A stretch of DNA of 43,199 nt from the NCBI GenBank assembly GCA_046328715.1, contig JAXLWB010000070.1, forward strand, positions 1-43,199. Reading direction: 5' to 3'. This stretch comes from JAXLWB01 sp046328715 (GTDB lineage Bacteria; Chloroflexota; Anaerolineae; Caldilineales; Caldilineaceae). The notes beneath the pieces were generated by a model, which saw only the letters and a program-made list of their open reading frames with translations, was not told where the DNA came from and did no database searches. The translations under genes were made by a program, and so were the position numbers. How positions within the stretch are numbered: position 1 is the first letter of the stretch; each line of letters starts with the position of its first letter. Below are positions 15,152-23,471 of this stretch, piece after piece.

Positions 15152-18100
15152 ATGGCTCGTCGTCCTTCACCGCGTGATGTACAGCGCCTTGATCGCTCAA
15201 AATATGTAACCCTTTTAGCGCTGCTCATCATCTTTATCATTCTTTTTGTCGTGCGTAGTTGCCAGGCAGAGTTGTTGCCATTGGCCGCCTTGGCGACACC
15301 AGTACCAACCTATGGCGTGGAACGCTTCGTGCAGACGTCGCCTTCCGGCACGCCGACCCCGCCGGAGGTTGCAGTGGCGGAAACGGAGACGAGCTCGCCC
15401 CCTGTGGAAGCAGTACCCGTTATCACAGAGACTCTTATTTTGACAGCGACAGCTGAAATAACATCCGGGATTGGTAGCCAAGTTGTTGACACGGAAACAC
15501 CTACCGTAACTACCATTCCGCTGCCCACAGCCACCGAAACTTCCAATAGCAAACTCACGCCAACTATGGCGCTCACGGAAAGTGTCGCACTCGCAACCAG
15601 CGAGATCTTATCGGCTACGCTCCAACCAACCGAGGAGCCTACAGCCGAGAACCTGTTGCCGACCCCTACACCGACCATAACGCTAGCGGCTACGCTAAGT
15701 GAGACATCGACCCCAATGCCTTCTGATACGGCAACCATAACCCCCGCCAGTGTTGAGTCAGATGCTCATCTAGCCACTGAAATTGCACAAGTTGGTACGC
15801 CGGTTACAGCACAAACGTCTACACCCGTGACGACGACAGTTGCCGTAGGTGCTACGCCCTCGCCGACAGCATCGCCCACCGAAAACGCAACCGATACGCC
15901 CGAACCGACACAGGTGATTTCGCTGCTGCCGACAGTTACGCCAACGATGGTAGCCACTGCAACGCCGATTCTGAACCAGCCAGAAGTCGCCATTGCCTCT
16001 ATCCCGATGCGCGAAGTTTTTACCGATACGGTGACTGTCACAGGGACAATTCAGGGGTTATCCTCACCGGGTGCGGTTGTGGAAATTTTGAGTGATAACC
16101 AGGTACTTGGTGAAGCAGAAGTTGGCCAAAATGGCGTCTGGTCCTTTTCTTATCACCCACCAACTTCGGGCGCTGTGGAACTCAATGCTCGTGTGGTAGG
16201 TACGACCGGTAAGGTATTGGCGACTGCGCAAGGCTCTGCGATCACAGTAGAGTTGCCGACTGCGACCGTAACTGCCACTGACACGTCGGAACCAACGGCG
16301 ACTGCTACAGCTAGCGCCACTGCGACTTCGACTCTTTCGCCGACCTTGACGGCCACCGAGACCGAAGCCCCCACGCTCACAAGCACGGCTACAACGACAC
16401 CTAGCGCTACTGCATCTGCCACTGTGACGCCAACATTGACCGCTACCGCAACTTTCACACCAACAGCGACAGCGACAGTTACCTCTTCGCCTACAGAGAC
16501 CGCAACAAGCGTGCCAACGGACACCCCGAGCGCAACGGCTACATCAACCCTAACACCGACCTTCACAGCGACGGCTACATTGACTCCAACCGCCACCGCA
16601 ACACTGATGCCGACAGCAACTGAGACCGTGACAGCGCTACCCACCAGCACGGCGACAGCAAGCCCGACGGCCACGCCAACAGAAACAGCAACCTCTGTAC
16701 CGACTGCGACGAACACTGCTTCACCAACCGTAACCCTAACACCGTCGCCTACTGTTACAGCAAGTGCCACGTCCACTGCGACCGACACGCCAACGGTCAC
16801 GCCTTCCAAAACAGCCACACCGAAGCCAACCCTGACAGCAACGCCGACCCTTTCACCAACGGTGACCCATACGGCTACACCGGTTAATACAGCGACTGCC
16901 ACACCGACACCGGTGCCACCGCTAGTAGCACTTCCTGATCAGACGATCATGGTGGTTGGACCTCGTCTTATTACCGGTACAGCAGGTGCGGGAGATACGG
17001 TCCAACTGTTGATCGATGGCGCTGTGATCAGCACGACCATAGCCAATCGCGCTGGCGTTTGGAGCATGCTGGTCAATCTGGCAGAGCAGGCCCGAGTTTC
17101 TGTCGAGGTACAGACCCTAGACAACGACAACACGCCAGTCGCCGCAAGCAAAAGCGTAGAATGGATCGTGCTGAAGCCAACGGATACGCCTGTGCCAACC
17201 GATACACGTACACCCTATCCGACCCGAACCGCCACAGAAACCAGGTTGCCCACGCCGACTCACACCCATACTCCAACTCCTGAACCGACGGATACGTTGA
17301 CGCCGACGCCGGTGCCGACACCCGTACCCACGGCAACTGCAACCGCGACTGCCAGTAAAACGCCCCGACCAACACGCACGCCCCGCCCGATCGTCAAGGC
17401 CAAACCCATTGCCACGGCAACCAACACGTTGACAGCTACACTTACAGTAAAGGCGACAGTGACTCCACCGCCGCCTGTTACACCAAGCGCCACGTCAACC
17501 TCGACCTTACTGCCGACCTTCACATCGACAGCTACGTTGACACCGACGGCAACAGCGACTGATACAGCGCTTCCAACCGCCACAGCAACACAGACTGCCA
17601 CGGCTACGCCAACGTTGACTCATACTGCTGCGCCGTTACCAACCAACACAGCGACCGCAACGGCAATTCCGACTTTCACTGCCTCCGCCACGCCGTCGGA
17701 CACCGCTACAAGCACAAGCACCGCTACCCAGACTAGTACAGCAACGCAAACAGCTACCTTTACCCCGACAGAGACTTCAACGGCTACGATTACCCCCAGT
17801 CCAACGCCCAGTCCGTCACCAACAAGCACGGATACCGCGACACCTTTGCCGACGCACACGGCCACTGCAACAGCAACTGAAACAACGAAGCCAACAGCGA
17901 CAGCTTCAGCAACATCCACACCTACGGAAACCGCTATACCGCAGCCCACTGCAACCGCAACTTCAACGCATAGCTCAACACCAACCGTCACTCCCAGTGC
18001 AACTGCAACCGCTTCGCCCACGGCTGCAGCAATGCTACCCGCGCCGCAGATCGCCCTGGCTCAAGGCAGCAAGCTTGTGGCAGGAAAATGGTTAGTAATG

Positions 18101-19150
18101 GGAGCCGCTGCTGCCGGGTCTCAAGTGAATCTGTTGATCAACGATCAGGTCGTGGCTGAGACCCAGTCAAATGCATTCGGCTTTTGGAGTATCACAACCG
18201 ATTTCACTACTATTGCACCTATCAGCGCCACCGTCTCGGTAGTGGCCGAATCGCAAGACAAGCAAGGAAATGTTGCTCGTTCGATGCCAGTAGAAGTTAC
18301 TGTCCTGCAGCCAGCAGCGACAGCGACAGCCACAGCTACTGAGGTTGCAACATTGACTGCCACGTCGACCGCAACAGCGCTACCTACCAATACAGCAACC
18401 TCTACGCCTAGCCCAAAACCAACGGCGACCCATACGGCGACGCCTACTGAAACTCAGCAACCTACGGTTAAAGTAACACCATCAACTCCAACGCCAACCA
18501 AGAGCCCAACATCAACGGTAACGAATACACCCCATCCGTCCGCTACAGCAAGCTCGACGCCAATGGCAACAGACACTCAGACACCGTTGCCGACATCTAC
18601 AGCAACAGTGAAGCCTAGCATTACAGATTCGCCCTCGCCGACAGCATCACCCACAGCACCTTCTACACCAACTTCGACTGTAGCACTTACATCGACCATC
18701 AACGGCACGCCTGCGCCTATCACCACCGAAACGATCGGCGACAGCAATTCGCATAGCAAATATATCGTTGCGCCTCTTTTAACTGAGAAAGGGGGAGGTC
18801 GAGTCTATACCGTCGGTTTTGTTCCGCTGCGTGGTGCGGCAGCGCCTCACTCCACGGTGATGATCGCAGTGGATGGCGTCGATGCACAGAGCGTCCAGGC
18901 CAGTAAATATGGCGCATGGGCCAGTGATATAGAAATACAGGGGCTGGGCCAGCACCATATTGCACTGCGCAACATTGATCAGTCGGGCGGAGCACTATCC
19001 GAAATACGAGAGTACGAGATTACGCTTGTTGAGCAACCTCAGGCGCTGCCCACGACTGGTGGTGCTGCGTCGGATGGGGTGTGGTTGGGGATGGTGTTGT
19101 CTTTGGTTATTCTTATGCTCTTGAGCCTCCGTGATCGGCGAAGCGTGTAG
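15152..19150 (+). CDS. Thr/Pro-rich cell-surface protein with Ig-like domains and LPTTG anchor
   Basis: This 1332-aa protein has a membrane/signal segment at about 13-32 (KYVTLLALLIIFIILFVVRS). Most of the chain is low-complexity T-A-T-x-T-P linker, likely extended and possibly glycosylated. Four Ig-like (Big-type) beta domains interrupt it at about 275-367, 588-675, 960-1052 and 1203-1297, each with a G-x-W-S-type strand (NGVWSFSY, AGVWSMLV, FGFWSITT, YGAWASDI). The C-terminus reads LPTTG (1299-1303), then a hydrophobic stretch (LGMVLSLVILMLLSL), then RDRR. This is the arrangement of a sortase substrate. No sortase gene is in the window. Codons in the linkers vary although the protein repeats, indicating selection on protein composition rather than recent DNA duplication. 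Confidence 0.9.
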   Translation: MARRPSPRDVQRLDRSKYVTLLALLIIFIILFVVRSCQAELLPLAALATPVPTYGVERFVQTSPSGTPTPPEVAVAETETSSPPVEAVPVITETLILTATAEITSGIGSQVVDTETPTVTTIPLPTATETSNSKLTPTMALTESVALATSEILSATLQPTEEPTAENLLPTPTPTITLAATLSETSTPMPSDTATITPASVESDAHLATEIAQVGTPVTAQTSTPVTTTVAVGATPSPTASPTENATDTPEPTQVISLLPTVTPTMVATATPILNQPEVAIASIPMREVFTDTVTVTGTIQGLSSPGAVVEILSDNQVLGEAEVGQNGVWSFSYHPPTSGAVELNARVVGTTGKVLATAQGSAITVELPTATVTATDTSEPTATATASATATSTLSPTLTATETEAPTLTSTATTTPSATASATVTPTLTATATFTPTATATVTSSPTETATSVPTDTPSATATSTLTPTFTATATLTPTATATLMPTATETVTALPTSTATASPTATPTETATSVPTATNTASPTVTLTPSPTVTASATSTATDTPTVTPSKTATPKPTLTATPTLSPTVTHTATPVNTATATPTPVPPLVALPDQTIMVVGPRLITGTAGAGDTVQLLIDGAVISTTIANRAGVWSMLVNLAEQARVSVEVQTLDNDNTPVAASKSVEWIVLKPTDTPVPTDTRTPYPTRTATETRLPTPTHTHTPTPEPTDTLTPTPVPTPVPTATATATASKTPRPTRTPRPIVKAKPIATATNTLTATLTVKATVTPPPPVTPSATSTSTLLPTFTSTATLTPTATATDTALPTATATQTATATPTLTHTAAPLPTNTATATAIPTFTASATPSDTATSTSTATQTSTATQTATFTPTETSTATITPSPTPSPSPTSTDTATPLPTHTATATATETTKPTATASATSTPTETAIPQPTATATSTHSSTPTVTPSATATASPTAAAMLPAPQIALAQGSKLVAGKWLVMGAAAAGSQVNLLINDQVVAETQSNAFGFWSITTDFTTIAPISATVSVVAESQDKQGNVARSMPVEVTVLQPAATATATATEVATLTATSTATALPTNTATSTPSPKPTATHTATPTETQQPTVKVTPSTPTPTKSPTSTVTNTPHPSATASSTPMATDTQTPLPTSTATVKPSITDSPSPTASPTAPSTPTSTVALTSTINGTPAPITTETIGDSNSHSKYIVAPLLTEKGGGRVYTVGFVPLRGAAAPHSTVMIAVDGVDAQSVQASKYGAWASDIEIQGLGQHHIALRNIDQSGGALSEIREYEITLVEQPQALPTTGGAASDGVWLGMVLSLVILMLLSLRDRRSV

Positions 19151-19164
19151 GCACGAAAACGCTT

Positions 19165-19207
19165 AATTAAAGGTCTCATTTTCTTTAGCCAAATGAGACC
19201 TTTAATT
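19165..19207. terminator. Perfect hairpin after the surface-protein gene
   Basis: The 17-base arms AATTAAAGGTCTCATTT (19165-19181) and AAATGAGACCTTTAATT (19191-19207) pair perfectly with a 9-base loop, 14 bases after the stop codon. AT-rich outer arms give a T-rich exit on both strands, so a bidirectional intrinsic terminator is likely. Confidence 0.7.
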
Positions 19208-19276
19208 TGCTAAAATAACTACTGATAATTTATACTTATAGGAAGTTATTACCAAAAATCAACAAATTGACCGACT

Positions 19277-20362
19277 ATGGAACCCAATACGACCGAAATA
19301 GCACTACACACCAAACAAGGCGAACTGAGCCAACCCACCTTAGGTGATATCGGCAAGGTGGCTTCTCGCTATGCAGAGGCAGCAGTTTTTCGAGATTATT
19401 TGAATCGAAAGTCACTCAATACAATCCGTGCTCAGCGAACTGATCTTGATAACTTTGTAGAATACTTACACGATATCACTCGCCAACAAAAGTCTTCACA
19501 GCAAGAAGCAATTCAAATGGTGATGCAGCTTCCTACGGCTGAAGCCCTACAAAACGAACCATCCGCCTGGAAAGGAATCTCCTGGGGACTGGTTGATGGT
19601 TTTGTGCGATGGATGTTAGCGCAATCCTATGCTATCGGATCGATAAATCGCAAGCTCTCTACGATAAAACACTATGCGAAGTTGGCTACCCAGGCAGGTA
19701 CGCTGGATCAGGTTGAGTTGGCCCTGATCCGCAATATCACCAGCTACAGCCAGAAAGAGGGCAAACGCATCGACCAACGCCGGCAACAAACACGGATTGG
19801 CGAGAAAAAGGCCCAGCATGTTCGCTTGACGTCGATGTTGGCCCAGGCTCTCAAGAATCAACCAGACACGCCCCAGGGGCGCCGAGACCGCCTGATGATG
19901 TGTTTGTTACTTGACCACGGCTTACGTGTTGGCGAGGTGGCATTATTGAAGGTCGATGACATCGATTTAAATGAGGGAATCTTCTCCTTCTTTCGCCCCA
20001 AAGTTGATCGCAAACAGAAGCACAGGATGAGTGAAGATACACTTGTTGCTATGCGCAACTGGTTTGCTTTTGGCGATGCCCCTGCTACAGGTGCACTCCT
20101 GCGTGCGAGTCGCAAGGATGGTTCGCTTTGGACTACAGGCATGACAGAACGGGCGATCACTGGTAGGGTAGCATTACTGGGTGAACAACTTAGTATTGAC
20201 AAGTTGTCTGCCCATGATTGTCGTCACTATTGGGCGACTCACGCTGTACAACAAGGGACCGACGCCTTTGCGCTCAAGGACGCAGGCGGTTGGAATTCGA
20301 TTGCCATGCCCAGTCGCTACGTCGAAGCTGCCACTGTCGCCAATGAACGAGTGAAAATATAG
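19277..20362 (+). CDS. Tyrosine recombinase (phage-integrase family)
   Basis: This 361-aa site-specific recombinase has an N-terminal SAM-like core-binding domain (about 30-135, including LNTIRAQRTDLDNFVEYL) and a C-terminal catalytic domain. All catalytic positions can be placed: Arg217 in HGLRVGE, a Lys in the RPKVDRKQKHRM hairpin, His313-x-x-Arg316 in AHDCRH, Trp339 in GGWNS (His is more usual) and Tyr348 in SRYVE. It therefore looks active. It stands alone, with no excisionase, cargo or recognisable att repeats nearby. It could be a XerC/D-like chromosome enzyme or an integron/phage-type integrase; sequence alone does not decide. Confidence 0.92.
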   Translation: MEPNTTEIALHTKQGELSQPTLGDIGKVASRYAEAAVFRDYLNRKSLNTIRAQRTDLDNFVEYLHDITRQQKSSQQEAIQMVMQLPTAEALQNEPSAWKGISWGLVDGFVRWMLAQSYAIGSINRKLSTIKHYAKLATQAGTLDQVELALIRNITSYSQKEGKRIDQRRQQTRIGEKKAQHVRLTSMLAQALKNQPDTPQGRRDRLMMCLLLDHGLRVGEVALLKVDDIDLNEGIFSFFRPKVDRKQKHRMSEDTLVAMRNWFAFGDAPATGALLRASRKDGSLWTTGMTERAITGRVALLGEQLSIDKLSAHDCRHYWATHAVQQGTDAFALKDAGGWNSIAMPSRYVEAATVANERVKI

Positions 20363-20434
20363 GCAGGTTGCAGGGCAAGTCGCAGGATTCAGGTTGGCAA
20401 ACTTACATCTTTTCCCTTGCAACTTGCCACCTGC
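20362..20434. repeat. Word-built intergenic spacer H8
   Basis: GGCAGGTTGCA (20362-20372) begins at the last base of the integrase stop codon. ACTTGCCACCTGC (20422-20434) and CCCTTGCAA words form the right side. Pairing between the sides is imperfect. Both words also occur in H4 and H6. The remaining 20435-20588 holds no gene; it includes the ribosome site of the next gene. Confidence 0.75.
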
Positions 20435-20588
20435 CCCTTGCAATTTTGAATTCTCCGATAATCCACGCTATAGTCACACCACTTGCAACGAAGCAATGAT
20501 CTGAGCAATGAGGCGAACTTTCTTGCCTTCGTCTGTATGCTGGTGAATGCAGCAGACTTCAATGATTCTTGAGAGGAAACCATCCATT

Positions 20589-21212
20589 ATGTACCAGGTG
20601 ACACCCACCTTTTTCGCCTCGGATTTGGAAGGCGTGCTGATTCCCGAAATTTGGATCGCTGTAGCCGAAAAAACGGGCATCCAGGAACTCTTTTTGACCA
20701 CTCGTGAAATCGCCGACTACGATGTGTTGATGAAGATGCGCCTCGAAAAGCTTAACCAAGCGGGATTGACGATTACCGACATTGAAGCAATTATCGATAC
20801 GATGGATCCATTACCTGGCGCGGCGGAGTTTGTACAGTGGGTACGCGAGCGTTCACAATTTGTCATTATTACCGATAGTTTTTACCAGTTTATTGCTCCC
20901 TTTATGCGCAAATTGCAGCTTCCTACCGTACTGGCCCACACACTCCAAATCAATCCACAAGGCAAGGTGACTGGTTATAAACTTCGCCTGGAACACAGCA
21001 AGCGCCGAGCAGTTGATGCCTTGCAGTCGATTGGGTACCGCGTCATGGCAACCGGAGACTCTTATAACGACACAGCCATGTTAGCCCATGCAAACTTAGG
21101 TGTACTCTTCAATCCCCCTTCGAATGTTGTGGCCGAGTTCCCCCAATTCCCAGTCGCAACCAGCTACGAAGATCTCAAGGTGCACGCTGAACCATTTTTT
21201 GCAGGAGCGTAA
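20589..21212 (+). CDS. thrH: ThrH-like phosphoserine phosphatase / homoserine phosphotransferase
   Basis: This 207-aa HAD-superfamily protein has motif I written DLEGVLIPEIW (Asp12 nucleophile, Glu14 in place of the second Asp), as in the bifunctional ThrH family. Motif II Ser/Thr lies in VIITDSF, and motif III is GDSYNDTAML. ThrH dephosphorylates phosphoserine and can transfer the phosphate to homoserine. Length and the DLEG variant fit ThrH better than SerB. The true start is ATG 20589, after GAGAGGAAA. The frame upstream to 20547 lacks support. It heads a codirectional set with flavodoxin and zwf. Confidence 0.87.
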   Translation: MYQVTPTFFASDLEGVLIPEIWIAVAEKTGIQELFLTTREIADYDVLMKMRLEKLNQAGLTITDIEAIIDTMDPLPGAAEFVQWVRERSQFVIITDSFYQFIAPFMRKLQLPTVLAHTLQINPQGKVTGYKLRLEHSKRRAVDALQSIGYRVMATGDSYNDTAMLAHANLGVLFNPPSNVVAEFPQFPVATSYEDLKVHAEPFFAGA

Positions 21213-21213
21213 C

Positions 21214-21266
21214 ATGAAACGTGATGCGTGACTTTTTCGTTAGCCACTTCACACATCACGTTTCAT
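21214..21266. repeat. Intergenic hairpin H9
   Basis: ATGAAACGTGATGCGTGA (21214-21231) pairs with TCACACATCACGTTTCAT (21249-21266) with a single mismatch in 18. It starts 2 bases after the thrH stop codon. Confidence 0.9.
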
Positions 21267-21279
21267 TCGTTAGTCCATT

Positions 21280-21795
21280 ATGAATCCAATCGGTCTCTTC
21301 TATGGCAGCACGAATGGGACAACAGCGTACATCGCCAAGCGGATTCAACATGAATTTGAAAGCGTCCATCAACAGTCAGTAGAACTGTTTGATGTCGCCG
21401 AGTTTTACCTGGAAGAGATGCTTGAGTTTGAACGATTCATTCTTGGCATTCCGACCTGGAATCATGGACAACTGCAGCGAGATTGGGAGACTGTCTTTGA
21501 AGAATTTGATGCACTGGAGTTACATGGAAAGCGAGTAGCAATTTTCGGCGTCGGCGATCAGATTGGCTATCCTGCAACCTTTGGCGACGCCGTCTTCTTC
21601 CTGGCCGACAAGGTGCGTGAACGCGGCGCAACGCTGGTCGGTTCCTGGCCCATGCAACACTATCTCTTTCAAAGCTCCTGGGCGGTAGAGGAGGATCATC
21701 TCTTGGGACTACTCCTGGACGAAGAGAATCAGCCTGAGCTGAGCGATGCACGGATTGCGGCTTGGGTGGTACAATTGATGACAGAATTCGGATGA
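21280..21795 (+). CDS. Long-chain flavodoxin
   Basis: This 171-aa FMN-binding electron carrier has the phosphate-binding loop GLFYGSTNGTTAYIAKRI at the N-terminus. The isoalloxazine loops are LGIPTWNHGQLQRDW and FGVGDQIGYPATFGDA, and the middle insertion is of the long-chain type. Length is normal for NifF/FldA-type flavodoxins (about 170). It is cytosolic and passes electrons in low-potential reactions; here it sits immediately upstream of glucose-6-phosphate dehydrogenase, an NADPH source, which may be a functional link. No strong ribosome site precedes the ATG. Confidence 0.93.
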   Translation: MNPIGLFYGSTNGTTAYIAKRIQHEFESVHQQSVELFDVAEFYLEEMLEFERFILGIPTWNHGQLQRDWETVFEEFDALELHGKRVAIFGVGDQIGYPATFGDAVFFLADKVRERGATLVGSWPMQHYLFQSSWAVEEDHLLGLLLDEENQPELSDARIAAWVVQLMTEFG

Positions 21796-21798
21796 GTA

Positions 21799-21873
21799 TT
21801 GCAGGATAATGATCTGCAAGGGTTTGGCTCCCGCATCTTGCACCCTGCATTTTGCATCTTTCAGAAGGAAATC
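21799..21873. repeat. Word-repeat spacer upstream of zwf
   Basis: This short spacer is built of GCATCTTGCA / CCCTGCAT / TTTGCATC words with weak self-pairing (TGCAGG and TGCAAGG on the left). It contains TTGCACCCTGCAT (21838-21850), also found in the iolB leader. AGAAGG at its end is the zwf ribosome site. Confidence 0.6.
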
Positions 21874-23409
21874 ATGTACAAACGAATTGAAGCACCGGTG
21901 ATGATGGTCGTTTTTGGCGCATCAGGTGACCTAACCAAACGCAAGTTGCTCCCAGCGCTCTACAATCTTTATCAACAAGGATTCCTGGGCGAACAATTTT
22001 GTTTCTTGGGGTATGCGCGCACAGAAAATGACGACGCCAACTTTCGCCAGCAAGCCCAAGAAAGCGTGAAAGAGTTTACTGGTAAAGATTTTAATGAGAA
22101 GGTTTGGAAGAAATTCGTTACCAAGTTGTATTACCTGTCTGGAAGTTACGATAGCATCGAACACTTCCGAGCGCTGGCCAAACGTATCGGTGAATTACAA
22201 GAAGACGAGAGCGAGCCAGGCAATACCCTCTTCTATCTTTCGACGCCTCCCAATGTTTTTAAGTCGATCACATCTCTCCTATGCGAAGTTGGTCTAACCA
22301 AGAGTAACAACGATACCTGGCGGCGACTCATCATTGAAAAGCCCTTTGGCCATGACCTCAAAAGTGCCCAGGAACTCAATCGCCACTTGCTTAGCCTTTT
22401 CAACGAAGACCAAATCTACCGCATCGACCATTATCTCGGCAAGGAGACGGTGCAGAACCTGCTTGTTTTCCGTTTTGGCAATGGCATCTTCGAGCCAGTG
22501 TGGAATCGCAACTTCGTCGATCATGTACAAATTACCGTAGCTGAGAATTTGGATGTGGGTGATCGGGGCGGGTACTACGATAGTTCGGGTGCCATTCGCG
22601 ATATGGTGCAAAACCATCTGATGCAGTTGGTCGCGCTGACCGCTATGGAGCCACCTGCCGCCTTCGACGCCAAAGCCGTTCGCGACCAGAAGGTCAACGT
22701 CCTGCGCTCGATTCGACCGATTGATCCTACCGCAGTCTCCGATTGGGTCGTACGTGCTCAGTATGGCGAAGCGAAGGTCGATGGCAAAGTCATTCCCAGT
22801 TACCGACAAGCCGAACATGTCAACCCCCACTCCACTACAGACACCTATGTTGCCTGGAAGTTGGAAATTGACAATTGGCGTTGGAATGGCGTGCCCTTCT
22901 ACTTGCGTACTGGTAAGGCGTTGGCGCAAAAACTGACTGAAGTTAACATCATCTTCCGCAAGCCACCCCAAATGCTCTTCGCCTCGCTCGACCACGAAGA
23001 TTTCCAATCGACCCCCAGCAACATGGTGACCGTGCGCATCCAGCCTGATGAGAGCATCTATCTAACCTTTGGTGCCAAGAAACCAGGCCCGGCGGTTGAT
23101 GTCGAGCGGGTGCGTATGGAGTTTTCCTACAGCGAAGCCTTTGGCGGCAAGACGGCGGAAGCCTATGAACGACTGCTCATGGATGCGCTAATCGGCGACA
23201 GCACGTTGTTTATTCGTGCCGATGAGACGGAATTGGCCTGGGACCGTGTCACCCATATCCTCGATGGCTGGCGTTTAATCGAAGAGCAGGCCAATACCCA
23301 TGGAAGATATTATCAGTTGCCCACTTATCCTGCCGGCTCGTGGGGCCCCGCCGAAGCAGATGAGATGATGCGTCGCGATGGTCGATATTGGCGCAATTGG
23401 CTTAAGTAA
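21874..23409 (+). CDS. zwf: Glucose-6-phosphate 1-dehydrogenase
   Basis: This 511-aa enzyme oxidises glucose-6-phosphate to 6-phosphogluconolactone with reduction of NADP, the first step of the oxidative pentose phosphate pathway. The cofactor loop is VFGASGDLTKRKLLPAL near the N-terminus. The substrate/active-site signature is RIDHYLGKE around residue 183, followed by VQNLLVFRFGNGIFEPVWN. Full length agrees with bacterial Zwf. The frame is open from 21799, but ATG 21874, preceded by AGAAGGAAATC, begins the conserved sequence. It lies after flavodoxin and is followed by a perfect hairpin. Confidence 0.97.
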   Translation: MYKRIEAPVMMVVFGASGDLTKRKLLPALYNLYQQGFLGEQFCFLGYARTENDDANFRQQAQESVKEFTGKDFNEKVWKKFVTKLYYLSGSYDSIEHFRALAKRIGELQEDESEPGNTLFYLSTPPNVFKSITSLLCEVGLTKSNNDTWRRLIIEKPFGHDLKSAQELNRHLLSLFNEDQIYRIDHYLGKETVQNLLVFRFGNGIFEPVWNRNFVDHVQITVAENLDVGDRGGYYDSSGAIRDMVQNHLMQLVALTAMEPPAAFDAKAVRDQKVNVLRSIRPIDPTAVSDWVVRAQYGEAKVDGKVIPSYRQAEHVNPHSTTDTYVAWKLEIDNWRWNGVPFYLRTGKALAQKLTEVNIIFRKPPQMLFASLDHEDFQSTPSNMVTVRIQPDESIYLTFGAKKPGPAVDVERVRMEFSYSEAFGGKTAEAYERLLMDALIGDSTLFIRADETELAWDRVTHILDGWRLIEEQANTHGRYYQLPTYPAGSWGPAEADEMMRRDGRYWRNWLK

Positions 23410-23449
23410 TGCAAAGGGAATGACGGGCAAGTCCGTCATTCCCTTTGCA
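23410..23449. terminator. Perfect hairpin after zwf
   Basis: TGCAAAGGGAATGACGG (23410-23426) pairs perfectly with CCGTCATTCCCTTTGCA (23433-23449) across a 6-base loop, directly after the zwf stop codon. There is no T-run, so it may protect the 3' end rather than terminate transcription. Confidence 0.7.
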
Positions 23450-23471
23450 CAGTTCACAATTCCCATTTCCT

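Noticed and set aside
16153..18021. Long minus-strand open frames reading VAVAVGVGV-type sequence
   Set aside because: They are antisense shadows of the Thr/Ala/Pro-rich codons of the surface-protein gene and lack ribosome sites and sensible protein composition.
19151..20600. Attachment sites or a genomic island around the recombinase
   Set aside because: No direct repeats suitable as att sites, no tRNA gene and no cargo or mobility partners were found.
22294..23007. A 237-codon minus-strand open frame
   Set aside because: It is antisense to zwf and reflects codon bias of the real gene.
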